Part shown: positions 44,905-52,594 of the stretch, piece after piece | How positions within the stretch are numbered: the first letter of the stretch is position 1 | How the letters are laid out: every line of letters begins with the position of its first letter | From: Neobacillus cucumis | GTDB taxonomy: Bacteria > Bacillota > Bacilli > Bacillales_B > DSM-18226 | DNA length: 64,000 bases | NCBI RefSeq assembly: GCF_016107705.1 | Contig: NZ_JAEHGC010000011.1 | Location: forward strand, 1-64,000 | Direction of reading: 5' to 3' | Notes under the pieces: model-generated | What the model saw: the letters and a program-made list of their open reading frames with translations, nothing else | Told to the model about the DNA's origin: nothing | The model's database searches: none | Position numbers and translations under genes: made by a program

Positions 44905-45099
44905 ATGGAAACATTTCTTGAAATTCTGCGAGAGGTTCTAAAAGGGATAATGCGGGAAATAGGAGCTTATTTCTTTCGGAAAAACGTTCTAGAATACAGG
45001 AAAACCACCCCGCGCCGCAAGCAAAAAGGGTGGTTCTTAAAAATAATCAACCTCAACAACCACCACCCTGACGGTAGAAGTTGCAAGGAGAAGTGTTAG
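44905..45099 (+). CDS. Micro-ORF, frameshifted copy
   Basis: 64 codons starting METFLEILREVLKGIMRE after AAGGAGGTGA. The first 45 residues match the intact copy at 49628, then the frame diverges after an insertion near 45045: copy B continues with a hydrophobic RSVSALLFFIIFLLYTK tail, which here sits in another frame. The transcript contains a strong hairpin (GAGAAGTG / CACTTCTC, 45090-45111) with six T. Probably a degenerate protein gene or a structured RNA. Confidence 0.5.
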   Translation: METFLEILREVLKGIMREIGAYFFRKNVLEYRKTTPRRKQKGWFLKIINLNNHHPDGRSCKEKC

Positions 45100-45277
45100 C
45101 GCACTTCTCTTTTTTATTATATTCCTATTATACACGAAATAACCCAACCAATAAACCAAAATTGGTGTTCGATCTTCAACATACCCTCCACATAATGGTA
45201 CAAAGCAAGTAGGGGCAGAAAACCTTATCTCTTTGCCCCAATCCATAAGTTTAACCTTCACTTACTTCATTTGCTCC

Positions 45278-45352
45278 CTAAATCCGGTCCGGTAGGCTTT
45301 GAATGGACTGGACCACCATATCAAGCTTCGCTTCAATCCGATAAAGCAAATA
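45278..45352 (-). pseudogene. YvrJ-type gene remnant
   Basis: Minus-strand codons read LYLLYRIEAKLDMVVQSIQS followed by LPDRI and a stop. These are the C-terminal half of a YvrJ protein; the N-terminal MEQIIPIISE part is missing. Where this copy has CAG (Q) after MVV, the complete copy at 50005 has TAG. Confidence 0.7.
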
Positions 45353-45450
45353 TAAAGAGGATTGGATTTTCGCTTGTAGTATTTAATGCTAAGAGAAACA
45401 AGTACAACAATTTGGAATAGAGGGGTATAAATGAAATTTGATGAATTTAC

Positions 45451-46968
45451 AGCACTTCCGAACGGGAAAGCCCACTTCTTCAGAGGTGGGATGGAAGTGA
45501 GGTCGAACCAGGTATGCATTTATGTATGTTAATGGTCCGATATTTTTTTGTTTATTTGTGAGATGTTCTAATAGAAATAGAACGTTTGTTCTGTTATGAT
45601 ATATATGTTAATACAATAAATGGAAGGGAGGTTAAAGAATGGAGACCTTTCATAAAGCTTATAAATTCCGTTTGTATCCTTCGGAAGAGCAGGCTGTTTT
45701 GATCAATAAAACCATTGGTTCATGTCGTTATGTTTTCAATCAATATCTTGGTGATAACAACAATAAAAACATGTATTGGTATATAGCACAAGAAATGGTT
45801 CAAAACGGGCAATTGAATAAAAACAATTGGAAATCTGAATACTATAGTGCAACCAAGGACCAAAAAGAATTAACGCTTTTGAAAAAAGAAATTGAATGGC
45901 TAAATGAAGTGGATTCTACTGCTCTTCAAAAAACACTTCAAGATTTAGGTATTGCTTTTAAAGATTATTATCAGAAAAAGAAAGGCAAACCAAAATATAA
46001 AAGTAAGAAAAATGAAGTTCAATCTTATACTTCTAAATGTAATTATAGCAAATCCGGTCCAACTATTCGGATTGAAAATAAACGTTATGTTCGACTTCCT
46101 AAGGTCGGTTTAGTGAGATTTGCTAAAAGTAGGGAAATAGAAGGGGAAGTCCTTTCAGCTACTATACGACGAACACCTTCCAGAAAATATTTTATCTCGA
46201 TTTTAACGGAGCAAGAAGTAAAACCTGTTCAAACTTCCATGTTTGACGTAGGAATTGATGTCGGTTTAAAAGATTTCGCTACTCTATCCGATGGAACGAA
46301 AATCAGAAATCCAAAATGGTTTCGTGAGGCAGAAAAAAAGCTGGCTAAGGCTCAACGTATTTTATCTAGAAAAAAATATGGGAGCGCTAACTGGCATAAA
46401 CAAAAAAGAAAGGTCGCAAGACTTCACGAAAAAATTGGAAATCAACGAAATGATTTTTTGCACAAGGTTTCAACTTCACTGGTGAACGATAACCAAGTCA
46501 TCTGTATCGAGGACCTTCGTGTAAAAAATATGTTGAAAAACGGCAACTTATCGAAAGCTATTTCTGATGTTTCTTGGTCAGAGTTTCGGAGAATGTTAGA
46601 ATACAAATGTAAATGGCAGGGAAAACAACTATCAGTTGTTGGTTCTAACTTTCCTAGTTCTCAATTGTGTTCTGAATGTAAACAAAAAAATAAAAGGGTA
46701 AAAGATTTATCTATTAGAGAATGGACTTGTTCGTGCGGAGCTGTTCACGAAAGGGACGAAAATGCTGCAAAAAACATTCTCCATGAAGGTAAACGCCTTC
46801 TAACCGTTGGGCAAACGGGGATAGCCTAATGGGTTTTTTTAAGCCCTTATGAACCATAAGGTTTCATCGACATAGGAAAACACATGGCAAGCAATCTGTC
46901 GGGAGATACAATGCTTAAATAAGTTTTGGGAATATAGAATCCCATTGCTTCAGCTGTGGGAGTGTCAA
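45451..46968 (+). mobile_element. IS200/IS605-type solo TnpB element (IS1341-like)
   Basis: The 1518-bp element begins after TTTAC and ends GTGGGAGTGTCAA. Left end hairpin CCCACTTCT / AGAGGTGGG (45471-45490) and right end hairpin CCCATTGC / GCTGTGGG (46941-46960) are typical of the family. There is no target duplication, as expected. No tnpA is present, so movement needs a transposase in trans. Boundaries are set by rebuilding the maoC frame exactly. Confidence 0.9.
45639..46829 (+). CDS. tnpB: RNA-guided endonuclease TnpB
   Basis: A 396-residue TnpB (OrfB). N-terminal [20 protein letters not shown], RuvC residues D207 (GIDVGLKDF), E291 (VICIEDLRV) and D373 (RDENAAKNI), and a zinc ribbon CSECKQKN ... 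CSCGAVH. All catalytic residues are intact and there is no frameshift, so the nuclease may be active. GGAGG precedes the ATG. It cuts DNA next to a TAM using the guide carried by the transcript from the right end. Confidence 0.95.
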   Translation: METFHKAYKFRLYPSEEQAVLINKTIGSCRYVFNQYLGDNNNKNMYWYIAQEMVQNGQLNKNNWKSEYYSATKDQKELTLLKKEIEWLNEVDSTALQKTLQDLGIAFKDYYQKKKGKPKYKSKKNEVQSYTSKCNYSKSGPTIRIENKRYVRLPKVGLVRFAKSREIEGEVLSATIRRTPSRKYFISILTEQEVKPVQTSMFDVGIDVGLKDFATLSDGTKIRNPKWFREAEKKLAKAQRILSRKKYGSANWHKQKRKVARLHEKIGNQRNDFLHKVSTSLVNDNQVICIEDLRVKNMLKNGNLSKAISDVSWSEFRRMLEYKCKWQGKQLSVVGSNFPSSQLCSECKQKNKRVKDLSIREWTCSCGAVHERDENAAKNILHEGKRLLTVGQTGIA

Positions 46969-46984
46969 AATTGGACAGGTGTTT
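46830..46984 (+). ncRNA. Probable omega RNA (reRNA) of TnpB
   Basis: In TnpB systems the guide RNA comes from the 3' end of tnpB and the right end, and its last ~16 bases are the DNA beyond the element. Here this gives a guide reading AATTGGACAGGTGTTT (46969-46984), preceded by hairpins such as TGGGTTTTTTTAAGCCC (46830-46846) and the right-end stem. Its exact 5' end is not visible; it may start inside tnpB. Confidence 0.65.
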
Positions 46985-47383
46985 AAAACAAAATCATTCA
47001 AATTAACAAAAGAGGATATTATGAGGTTTGCAGCTGAATTTGACCCTCAATATATTTATTTGGATGAAGAAAGGGCAAATCAGGGAAGGTTTCAGGGAAT
47101 CATTGCCTCCGGTATCCATACGCTAGCCATTTCATTTAAGCTTTTGGTGGAAGAAGGAATCTATGGGGATGATATCATTGCTGGAACACGGATGAATAAT
47201 CTTAAATTTATGAGGCCCGTTTATCCTGGCGATGAATTGCATATCATTGGTAAGGTGATCGATAAGAAAGAAGCAAAAAATAACACGGGTATCTTTACGT
47301 TATTGTTATCTACTTTCACTGATAAGGAGGAAAAAGTTTTTGAAGGTGAGATGTCCGCAATGATTGAGCGATGAAGAGGGTCA

Positions 47384-47450
47384 AGGGGACGGTTCAGCCG
47401 GCATTTTTGGTCCAAGATATGAACAACTGACTACCAGAACCGTCCATGTG
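47384..47450. repeat. GGGGACGGTTC inverted repeat
   Basis: GGGGACGGTTC and GAACCGTCC face each other about 45 bases apart between two convergent genes. Scraps of the same sequence occur at 17890, 17042, 26830 and 48335. Confidence 0.6.
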
Positions 47451-47454
47451 GAAC

Positions 47455-48195
47455 CTACAACTCCTGGTGTGCTGGGCGAACAATCATCTCACTAACGGAT
47501 ACTTCAGGTGGCTGTTCGATAGCGAAGCAAATCGCACGGGCAATGTTTTCTGCTTCAATCGCACCTTTGTAAAGTTCATCGAATGCCGCTTTTAGTTTTG
47601 TATCTGTAATCGTTTCCGGTAATTCGGTGTTAATCGCTCCTGGGGAGATGAGGGTTGTACGAATGTTGTTGCGAAACTCTTCTTTTCGGAGACCTTCGGT
47701 AATCGCACGTACTGCAAATTTGGTAGCACTATAAACTGAACTTGCGGGCCATACTCCATATCCGGCAACGGAAGAAAGATTAATAATATGACCTGATTTC
47801 CTTTCTCTCATGGATGGAAGGCAAGCCGCTATTCCATAAAGTACGCCCTTAATATTGACATCAATCATTGTATTCCATTCTTCAATTTTTTTCTTATAGA
47901 GGAATGATTGAGGCATTACGCCTGCATTATTCACTAAAACATCGATTTTTCCAAACTCTCTCAGAGTATACTCCGCTAATCCTTCCATTTGTTCATGTGA
48001 AGTCACATCCGTCACCTTGTATGTAGCTTGTCCGCCATTCCTTTGAATCTCTTCTTGCAGTTTCTTTAGACGATCTTCACGGCGAGCTGCCAGTACCAGC
48101 TTCGCCCCCTTTGATGCAAGTTCTTTTGCGGTCGCTTCCCCAATTCCGCTTGAGGCGCCTGTAATCATAACCACTCTATCTTGAATCGTAGACAT
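47455..48195 (-). CDS. Short-chain dehydrogenase/reductase
   Basis: A 246-residue classical SDR. NAD(P) motif TGASSGIGEATA, NNAG, catalytic S and YSATKFAVRA are all present, and the end SVSEMIVRPAHQEL is typical of a group of YdfG-like 3-hydroxy-acid dehydrogenases. The ATG at 48195 is taken; the one at 48207 touches the AAAGG sequence. Convergent with the interrupted maoC gene. Substrate unknown. Confidence 0.85.
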   Translation of the reverse strand: MSTIQDRVVMITGASSGIGEATAKELASKGAKLVLAARREDRLKKLQEEIQRNGGQATYKVTDVTSHEQMEGLAEYTLREFGKIDVLVNNAGVMPQSFLYKKKIEEWNTMIDVNIKGVLYGIAACLPSMRERKSGHIINLSSVAGYGVWPASSVYSATKFAVRAITEGLRKEEFRNNIRTTLISPGAINTELPETITDTKLKAAFDELYKGAIEAENIARAICFAIEQPPEVSVSEMIVRPAHQEL

Positions 48196-48385
48196 TTTGG
48201 ATAACATCCTTTCTTAATACTATTGTGGGTCAGCCAATAAAATCGCCCGGGATAACGGATTTATGAACCTTTTTGGCTATCATTAGTTTAACATTTTCAA
48301 GGGTGAACATAGGGTCGGGCCTGTTATTTGAACCATGAGAACCGTCTCTTTGGTATTGAGGATGAATGTTAAAGAAACACTGGAA

Positions 48386-48882
48386 TCCACGACGGAAACT
48401 GTCACTCCGAAGTGGGCTGGAGGGACAAAATCTAATGAAAAAACTGAAAACTGTCTTTCCAGAGTGGCTGGAAGGACAAAATCTGTTGAAATAGCTGAAA
48501 GCTGTCTTTCCAAGAGTGGCCGGAAGGACAAAATCTGTTGAAAAAGCTGAAAACTGTCTTTCCAGAGTGGCTGGAAGGACAAAATCTGTTGAAATAGATG
48601 AAAACTGTCTTTCCAGAGTGCCGGAGGGACAAAATCTAATGAAAAAACTGAAAACTGTCTTTCCAGAGTGGCTGGAAGGACAAAATCTGTTGAAAAAGCT
48701 GAAAACTGTCTTTCCAGAGTGGCTGGAAGGACAAAATCTGTTGAAAAAGCTGAAAGCTGTCTTTCCAGAGTGGCCGGAGGGACAAAATCTAATGAAAAAG
48801 CTGAAAACTGTCTTTCCAGAGTGGCTGGAAGGACAAAATCTGTTGAAATAGCTGAAAACTGTCTTTCCAGAGTAGCTGGCTG
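48386..48882. repeat. 51-bp minisatellite, about nine units
   Basis: Unit: GAAAAAGCTGAAAACTGTCT then TTCCAGAGTGGCTGGAAGGA then CAAAATCTGTT. Units differ by single bases (GCTGTT/CTAAT end, TAGC for AAGC) and by one-base indels. 51 bases is 17 codons, so both strands stay open over hundreds of bases, but no start or ribosome site fits. There are no unique spacers, so it is not a CRISPR array. Confidence 0.85.
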
Positions 48883-49045
48883 AGCCACACTGTCAATGAT
48901 CAGTGCAAGAAATATTAAGGCAAAGTTGACATAATCTGAAATGTTCGTTTCCTCGTCTGTGCCGCTTTCGGTAATGGAAAATATGGTGACAGCCAATAAA
49001 CCAAGGGTATTCCGTTGAAGGTAATCAGGACAAGCGGGGATTTTT
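48883..49045 (-). pseudogene. Fragment of a second DUF4153-like membrane protein gene
   Basis: Minus-strand residues NISDYVNFALIFLALIIDSV and SITESGTDEE match the intact gene 28288-29532 (NISDYINFALIVLALIIDSV), about 90% identical at DNA level. The piece is fused to the minisatellite at one end and frayed at the other. Confidence 0.8.
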
Positions 49046-49211
49046 ATATAATTTCTCCTTATCAAAAAGTCCCCCTTTTGCATTTAATATAATGTGAACG
49101 TAAATTCAGGTTTGTCTGGTGTGTTTTTTTCAACAATGAGACTGGCGATTTTATGGACCTTTATCGGTCAGAAGATTGAAGTTTGAAATTAACTGGAAGG
49201 TGGAGGAATTT

Positions 49212-49382
49212 ATGGGATGTTTCTGTGGCGGAAGTAAAAATAACAATGCAAACCAAAATCAAAATAGTAAAAAATACCTTCAAACAACTAAGAAATACAA
49301 AACTCAAGAAAAAGGCAATGTAACCTATATAAAAACTGACAAAGGAAAGAATAATCAAGTTTGGGTTAAGAAATCGAATTAG
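49212..49382 (+). CDS. 56-residue small basic protein
   Basis: Start MGCFCGGSKNNNANQNQNSK, two cysteines then an N/Q/K-rich stretch and VTYIKTDKGKNNQVWVKKSN. GGAGGA lies 5 bases before the ATG; the longer frame from 49176 has none. MGC could be N-terminally acylated after processing, but no signal peptide is present. A terminator (49399) follows directly, so it is probably expressed. Family not recognised. Confidence 0.6.
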   Translation: MGCFCGGSKNNNANQNQNSKKYLQTTKKYKTQEKGNVTYIKTDKGKNNQVWVKKSN

Positions 49383-49398
49383 TGGCTAAAAAGCGATG

Positions 49399-49425
49399 AA
49401 AGGCAGAATGATCTGCCTTTATTTA
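49399..49425 (+). terminator. Terminator of the 56-residue gene
   Basis: AAAGGCAGA-ATGA-TCTGCCTTT then ATTTATTTTT. Confidence 0.8.
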
Positions 49426-49440
49426 TTTTTAGGCTGTGTT

Positions 49441-49466
49441 AAAGTCACTTAAGGAAATATATCATT
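49441..49466 (+). repeat. 26-bp exact repeat
   Basis: AAAGTCACTTAAGG and the next 12 bases are identical to 43471-43496. Both copies precede a gene start on the plus strand or the duplicated segment. Confidence 0.7.
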
Positions 49467-49556
49467 TTTAGAAGGATAAATTAATGGCCTTTTTCTGTTC
49501 TGAATTTTGTCGAAAATTACTAGGTTTTTAGTAAAAGGAAAATGATGAAATGTATA

Positions 49557-50049
49557 TGCAACTGAATATTAGTTAGGGTGGTTAGTCGTCAAGCTTCTTT
49601 CCGATTTGCGGGGAGAAAGTGATGATTATGGAAACATTTCTTGAACTAATTCGTGAAATTCTAAAGGGAATTGTGCGTGAATTAACGGCATATTTCTTTC
49701 GGGAAAACGTCCTAGGAAACAAGAAAACCACCCCGCTCCGTCGAAAGAAAAAGGGTGGTTCACCTAAAATATTAACAGTTGTATGGAGAAGTGTTAGCGC
49801 ACTTCTCTTTTTTATTATATTCCTATTATACACGAAATAACCCTACCAATAAACCAAAATGGGTGTTCGATCTTCATCATATCCCCCACATCATACTACA
49901 AAGCAAGTAGGGCTGAAAACCTTATCTCACTGCCCTTATCCATAAGTTTAACCCCTCGATTACTTCATTTGCTCCTTCATCCGGTCCGGCAGGCTTTGAA
50001 TGGACTAGACCACCATATCAAGCTTTGCTTCAATCCGATATAGCAAATA
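49557..50049. repeat. Duplicated ~500-bp segment, copy B
   Basis: Matches 44831-45352. This copy keeps the micro-ORF frame and the YvrJ gene start. The two copies are direct repeats about 4.7 kb apart. Confidence 0.85.
49628..49840 (+). CDS. Micro-ORF with terminator-encoded hydrophobic tail
   Basis: 70 codons: METFLELIREILKGIVREL, then YFFRENVLGNKKTTP, a basic RRKKKGG stretch and a hydrophobic tail SALLFFIIFLLYTK. GGGGAGAAAGTGA precedes the ATG. The tail is encoded by a strong terminator-like hairpin GAGAAGTG / CACTTCTC (49786-49807) with its T-run. CCACCCC at 49727 can pair with GGGTGGTT at 49753 or with GGGTGGTT at 49576 in the leader, so alternative folds exist. It may be both peptide and regulatory RNA. 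Confidence 0.55.
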   Translation: METFLELIREILKGIVRELTAYFFRENVLGNKKTTPLRRKKKGGSPKILTVVWRSVSALLFFIIFLLYTK

Positions 50050-50106
50050 GAGTGTCACAACAATCGGAAAACCTACTTCACTTATGATTGGAATAATCTG
50101 CTCCAT
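50005..50106 (-). CDS. YvrJ family protein (shortened by an amber codon)
   Basis: 33 residues, MEQIIPIISEVGFPIVVTLY then LLYRIEAKLDMVV: the single-helix YvrJ type. GGAGGT lies 6 bases before the ATG. Family members usually run on with SIQSLPDR...; here TAG replaces the CAG seen in the remnant at 45278, and reading through would end at 49960. The helix is still complete. Last gene of the DUF1659-DUF2922-YvrJ operon. Confidence 0.75.
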   Translation of the reverse strand: MEQIIPIISEVGFPIVVTLYLLYRIEAKLDMVV

Positions 50107-50172
50107 TTTCTGTTACCTCCTTCCATTCCATTAAAGGAGACCGGCTTCACGAAGAATCCGGCCTCTCTCACC

Positions 50173-50391
50173 TTAAACAAGCTCATAATCTGTAATATTG
50201 CGTTCTACTACTCTTGCTCCCTTGGACGAAACAAGATCGCCACTTCCTGTATAGAAAGCACCGGAACTCACGATCTGATCCATTGATTGCTTAACTACTG
50301 CCTCATCAATCGGTTCCTTTGGGTTATCAACTGTAATACGGGCAATTTTACCGGTAGCAGTTACAAATTGTAATTCCAATGTTTTAGCCAA
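50173..50391 (-). CDS. DUF2922 family protein
   Basis: A 72-residue protein: MAKTLELQFVTATGKIARIT, then VDNPKEPIDEAVVKQSMDQI, SSKGARVVERNITDYELV at the end. Start TTG at 50391 with AGGAGGTGA 5 bases ahead; this gives the MAKTLEL start common to the family. It always occurs with DUF1659 and YvrJ proteins in Bacillus. Function unknown. Confidence 0.85.
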   Translation of the reverse strand: MAKTLELQFVTATGKIARITVDNPKEPIDEAVVKQSMDQIVSSGAFYTGSGDLVSSKGARVVERNITDYELV

Positions 50392-50427
50392 TTTCCTCAC
50401 CTCCTATCCTCCAAAATGAATAACTTA

Positions 50428-50646
50428 CTAGACTAATAAATCGGAACTGTCGTTTTTCTCGATGCGGTAAAGCGTGTCGTTACACAATACAAAGATGGCT
50501 TGTGCTGCTTGATAAAGCTGGTCTGCTGTAGCGTCTTTTTTGACATTGCTGAAGGTCTTGGATCGTAAAATCGGATTACCTTCACCGTCCACACCTGTCT
50601 CAAATACGATGCGAAGTTTCGTCGAAGTCAATCGCGCTTGTGCCAT
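50428..50646 (-). CDS. DUF1659 family protein
   Basis: A 72-residue protein with LRIVFETGVDGEGNPILRSK and TFSNVKKDATADQLYQAAQA, typical of DUF1659. GAGGAGGTGA precedes the ATG. First gene of a three-gene operon whose leader (50664-50704) is shared with the HTH gene at 10466. Function unknown. Confidence 0.87.
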   Translation of the reverse strand: MAQARLTSTKLRIVFETGVDGEGNPILRSKTFSNVKKDATADQLYQAAQAIFVLCNDTLYRIEKNDSSDLLV

Positions 50647-50663
50647 TGTTTATCACCTCCTCA

Positions 50664-50704
50664 CACCCTCTATATAAAGAAAAATGGAGGAAAAGGACAT
50701 GGTG
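50664..50704 (-). promoter_or_regulatory. Leader/promoter segment of the DUF1659 operon
   Basis: CACCCTCTATATAAAGA and the following bases to GGACATGGTG match 11273-11313. The stretch lies 18 bases before the ATG of the first gene in each case, too close for a -35/-10 pair plus ribosome site unless the leader is very short. Confidence 0.5.
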
Positions 50705-50835
50705 ATGGAAAATAGATTTTCGGGAATAAATCGGTGTCGGGCACACTTTTCTTTTAACTGGGGGATGGAAGAGTATCTTGGAGAAGGCTACCTTCGTCAT
50801 ACAAGAGAGATAAAAAGATATATGCACCTGGAAAA

Positions 50836-50860
50836 AGGGGTCAGACCCCCACTTAGCTAA
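50836..50860 (+). repeat. GGGGTCAGACCCC dispersed repeat
   Basis: GGGGTCAGACCCCCACTTAG, same family as 6852 and 17755. 50705-50835 holds nothing recognised. Confidence 0.6.
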
Positions 50861-50900
50861 TAAGGAAAATCGCATGTTTTGCCTTTATTATTAAGCAACA

Positions 50901-51153
50901 TTCGACAATCTATTTACTAAAATAATGAAAGAAATCCTAATTTAACAATGTATTTCCGGATTCTAATCAAACGTTTGATTAATAAGCAATTTTGTAAGAA
51001 CCACCCAAAATTTGTAACACCATGGCTATTTTTTCTAGATTATTAGATAAATAGAGAAAACTGTGCGATTTTATCGACAAAAAATTTCCCTGAAAAGGAA
51101 ACGATGTTCGTTTTCCAAAAGGGTTTACGGGGGTTTTAATTAAATGTTTGATT
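50901..51153. repeat. 254-bp palindrome-bracketed element, copy B
   Basis: TTCGACAATCTATTTACTAAA start, perfect palindrome AATCAAACGTTTGATT at 50965-50980, and a degenerate one at 51138-51153, 173 bases later; the interior shares GGAAACGATGTTCGTTTTCC-like sequence with copy A (10163-10416). Confidence 0.75.
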
Positions 51154-51337
51154 AAACAACAAACTAGTCGAATAATGTCTTTTTTTCCGAAAGGAAATAT
51201 ATTAAAAAATAATAAACACCGCTAGCAAAAGGGATAGCGAACATTATTGAACAATTAAATATTTTTAAGTTTAATAACTTTGTTTTCTTTTAACTAAAAA
51301 TAAAAACTGAATATTTTAAAGATTAATAAAAATAATA

Positions 51338-51399
51338 TTGACAATAATTATTGCGGTTGATATTATGAAAGCGTATTCCGAATACGTATTCCGAATACG
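51338..51399 (+). promoter_or_regulatory. Promoter and tandem operators of the lacI-type gene and catabolic cluster
   Basis: TTGACA (51338-51343), 17 bases, TATTAT (51361-51366). Immediately downstream the palindrome CGTATTC-C-GAATACG occurs twice, at 51372-51386 and 51385-51399, sharing two bases. The centres are 13 bases apart. They cover the expected start site, as for an autorepressor. Confidence 0.85.
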
Positions 51400-51428
51400 C
51401 ATTCCTAAAAGTGAAAGGAAATTGTACT

Positions 51429-52451
51429 ATGAAGGTTACTGTATTTGACATTGCGAAAAAAGCTGGAGTATCTCAATCGACTGTTTCCAAAGTCTTGAAT
51501 AATTACTCTCAAATAAAAGAATCTACTAGAGATAAAGTCCTGCAGGCAATTAAAGAATTGGAATTTACACCTGATCTAGTGGCAAGAAGCATGGCTACAA
51601 ATAAGTCACAGACCGTAGGACTAATTTTAGGGGATATAGCGAATCCATTTTATTCTGAAACGGCCAAGGTAATTATAAGTGAGGCTAGGGAAAAAGGCTA
51701 TGATGTAATCGTTAGTGATACTAACTATGATACTTTAAATCTGGAAAAATCAATAAGAAATCTTATGGCAAGACGTGTAGATGGAATTTTAATTGCTTCC
51801 ATTGATCGGGACAATACATATGTTAAGGATATTTATCAATCTGGCTTCCCAATTATGATTTATAATCGTAAACCTGATGATGATGACATCAACTTTGTTG
51901 TTTTAAATAATCAAAAAGGCTCACATTTAGCAGTCAATCATTTAGTAGAGCTCGGTCATAGAAGAATTTCATTTATTTCAGGCTCTACTAAATACTCCAC
52001 CTTCCATCAAAGGTATATAGGATATAAGAAAGCACTTGTAGAAAATGGCATCCAGTATGATGCAGAACTTGTTTACAATCGAGAATTATCCTATGAAAGC
52101 ATCTACGAATTCACCTCCAATGTTTTAGAAAAAGAAAATCGACCAACCTGTTTTTTTGCAGCAACAGACTCCTTGGCCATAAGCGTAATGGATTCTTTAA
52201 TACGGATGAATATTCAAATCCCAAATGAAATCTCAGTTATTGGTTTCGATAATATTAATATTTCTTCTAGTCCGCTGATTAATCTTACCACCATATCTCA
52301 ACACAAAAGTACCATGGCAAAATTAGCCCTAGAAAACCTATTACTATTAATTAACGAAGATAAGACCATTGATAGACCCATTCAAATAATGGTTGAACCA
52401 GAACTTATCATTCGCAAAACAACGGGACCGGTTCTTACACTTTCCAAATAA
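51429..52451 (+). CDS. LacI-family transcriptional regulator of the catabolic cluster
   Basis: A 340-residue LacI/GalR protein. Helix-turn-helix TVFDIAKKAGVSQSTVSKVL, hinge-type FTPDLVARSMATNKSQTVGL, then the effector-binding fold; end VEPELIIRKTTGPV. ATG 51429 lies 8 bases after AAAGGAA; a GTG at 51411 has no ribosome site. It probably represses itself and the liv-type cluster through the tandem palindromes just upstream. Confidence 0.9.
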   Translation: MKVTVFDIAKKAGVSQSTVSKVLNNYSQIKESTRDKVLQAIKELEFTPDLVARSMATNKSQTVGLILGDIANPFYSETAKVIISEAREKGYDVIVSDTNYDTLNLEKSIRNLMARRVDGILIASIDRDNTYVKDIYQSGFPIMIYNRKPDDDDINFVVLNNQKGSHLAVNHLVELGHRRISFISGSTKYSTFHQRYIGYKKALVENGIQYDAELVYNRELSYESIYEFTSNVLEKENRPTCFFAATDSLAISVMDSLIRMNIQIPNEISVIGFDNINISSSPLINLTTISQHKSTMAKLALENLLLLINEDKTIDRPIQIMVEPELIIRKTTGPVLTLSK

Positions 52452-52594
52452 TTTAACTATATTATTTAAATGATTGGTAAATAGATCAATCATTTATAAA
52501 TAATCTTTGAAATCAATAGGAGGTGAAAATCTACTAAACGAAGAGATGGATGAAAAGGAAGATTTAAATGCGAACAAACAAAGGGGGAATTAGG

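Larger units (their letters stand above)
44831..45352. repeat. Duplicated ~500-bp segment, copy A
   Basis: From TGCAACTGAATATT to AATCCGATAAAGCAAATA the region matches 49557-50049 in order and content: leader with GGGTGGCC, METFLE micro-ORF, GAGAAGTG/CACTTCTC hairpin, TACAAAGCAAGTAGGG, and the C-terminal part of a YvrJ-type gene on the minus strand. Copy A carries a frameshift in the micro-ORF. Confidence 0.85.
45431..47374 (+). pseudogene. MaoC-type dehydratase gene interrupted by a TnpB element
   Basis: The 5' piece 45431-45450 (ATGAAATTTGATGAATTTAC, preceded by AGAGGGG) and the 3' piece 46969-47374 join in frame to MKFDEFTIGQVFKTKSF, continuing for 141 residues in total. The protein is a hot-dog-fold MaoC-like (R)-enoyl-CoA hydratase/acyl dehydratase: FDPQYIYLDEERA, GIIASGIHTLAISF (the hydratase motif D..H is present) and FMRPVYPGDEL. 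A GTG at 46979 could still start a 131-residue protein, but it lacks a ribosome site. Confidence 0.85.

Noticed and set aside
46979..47374. Intact MaoC gene with GTG start
   Set aside because: The rebuilt frame shows the true start lies before the TnpB element and no ribosome site precedes this GTG.
48386..48882. CRISPR array
   Set aside because: Units are contiguous 51-bp repeats with no unique spacers and no cas genes nearby.
48283..49083. 266-codon minus-strand frame and plus-strand frames in the minisatellite
   Set aside because: Openness follows from the 51-base period (17 codons) in every frame; no start site, and the ends lie in a gene fragment.
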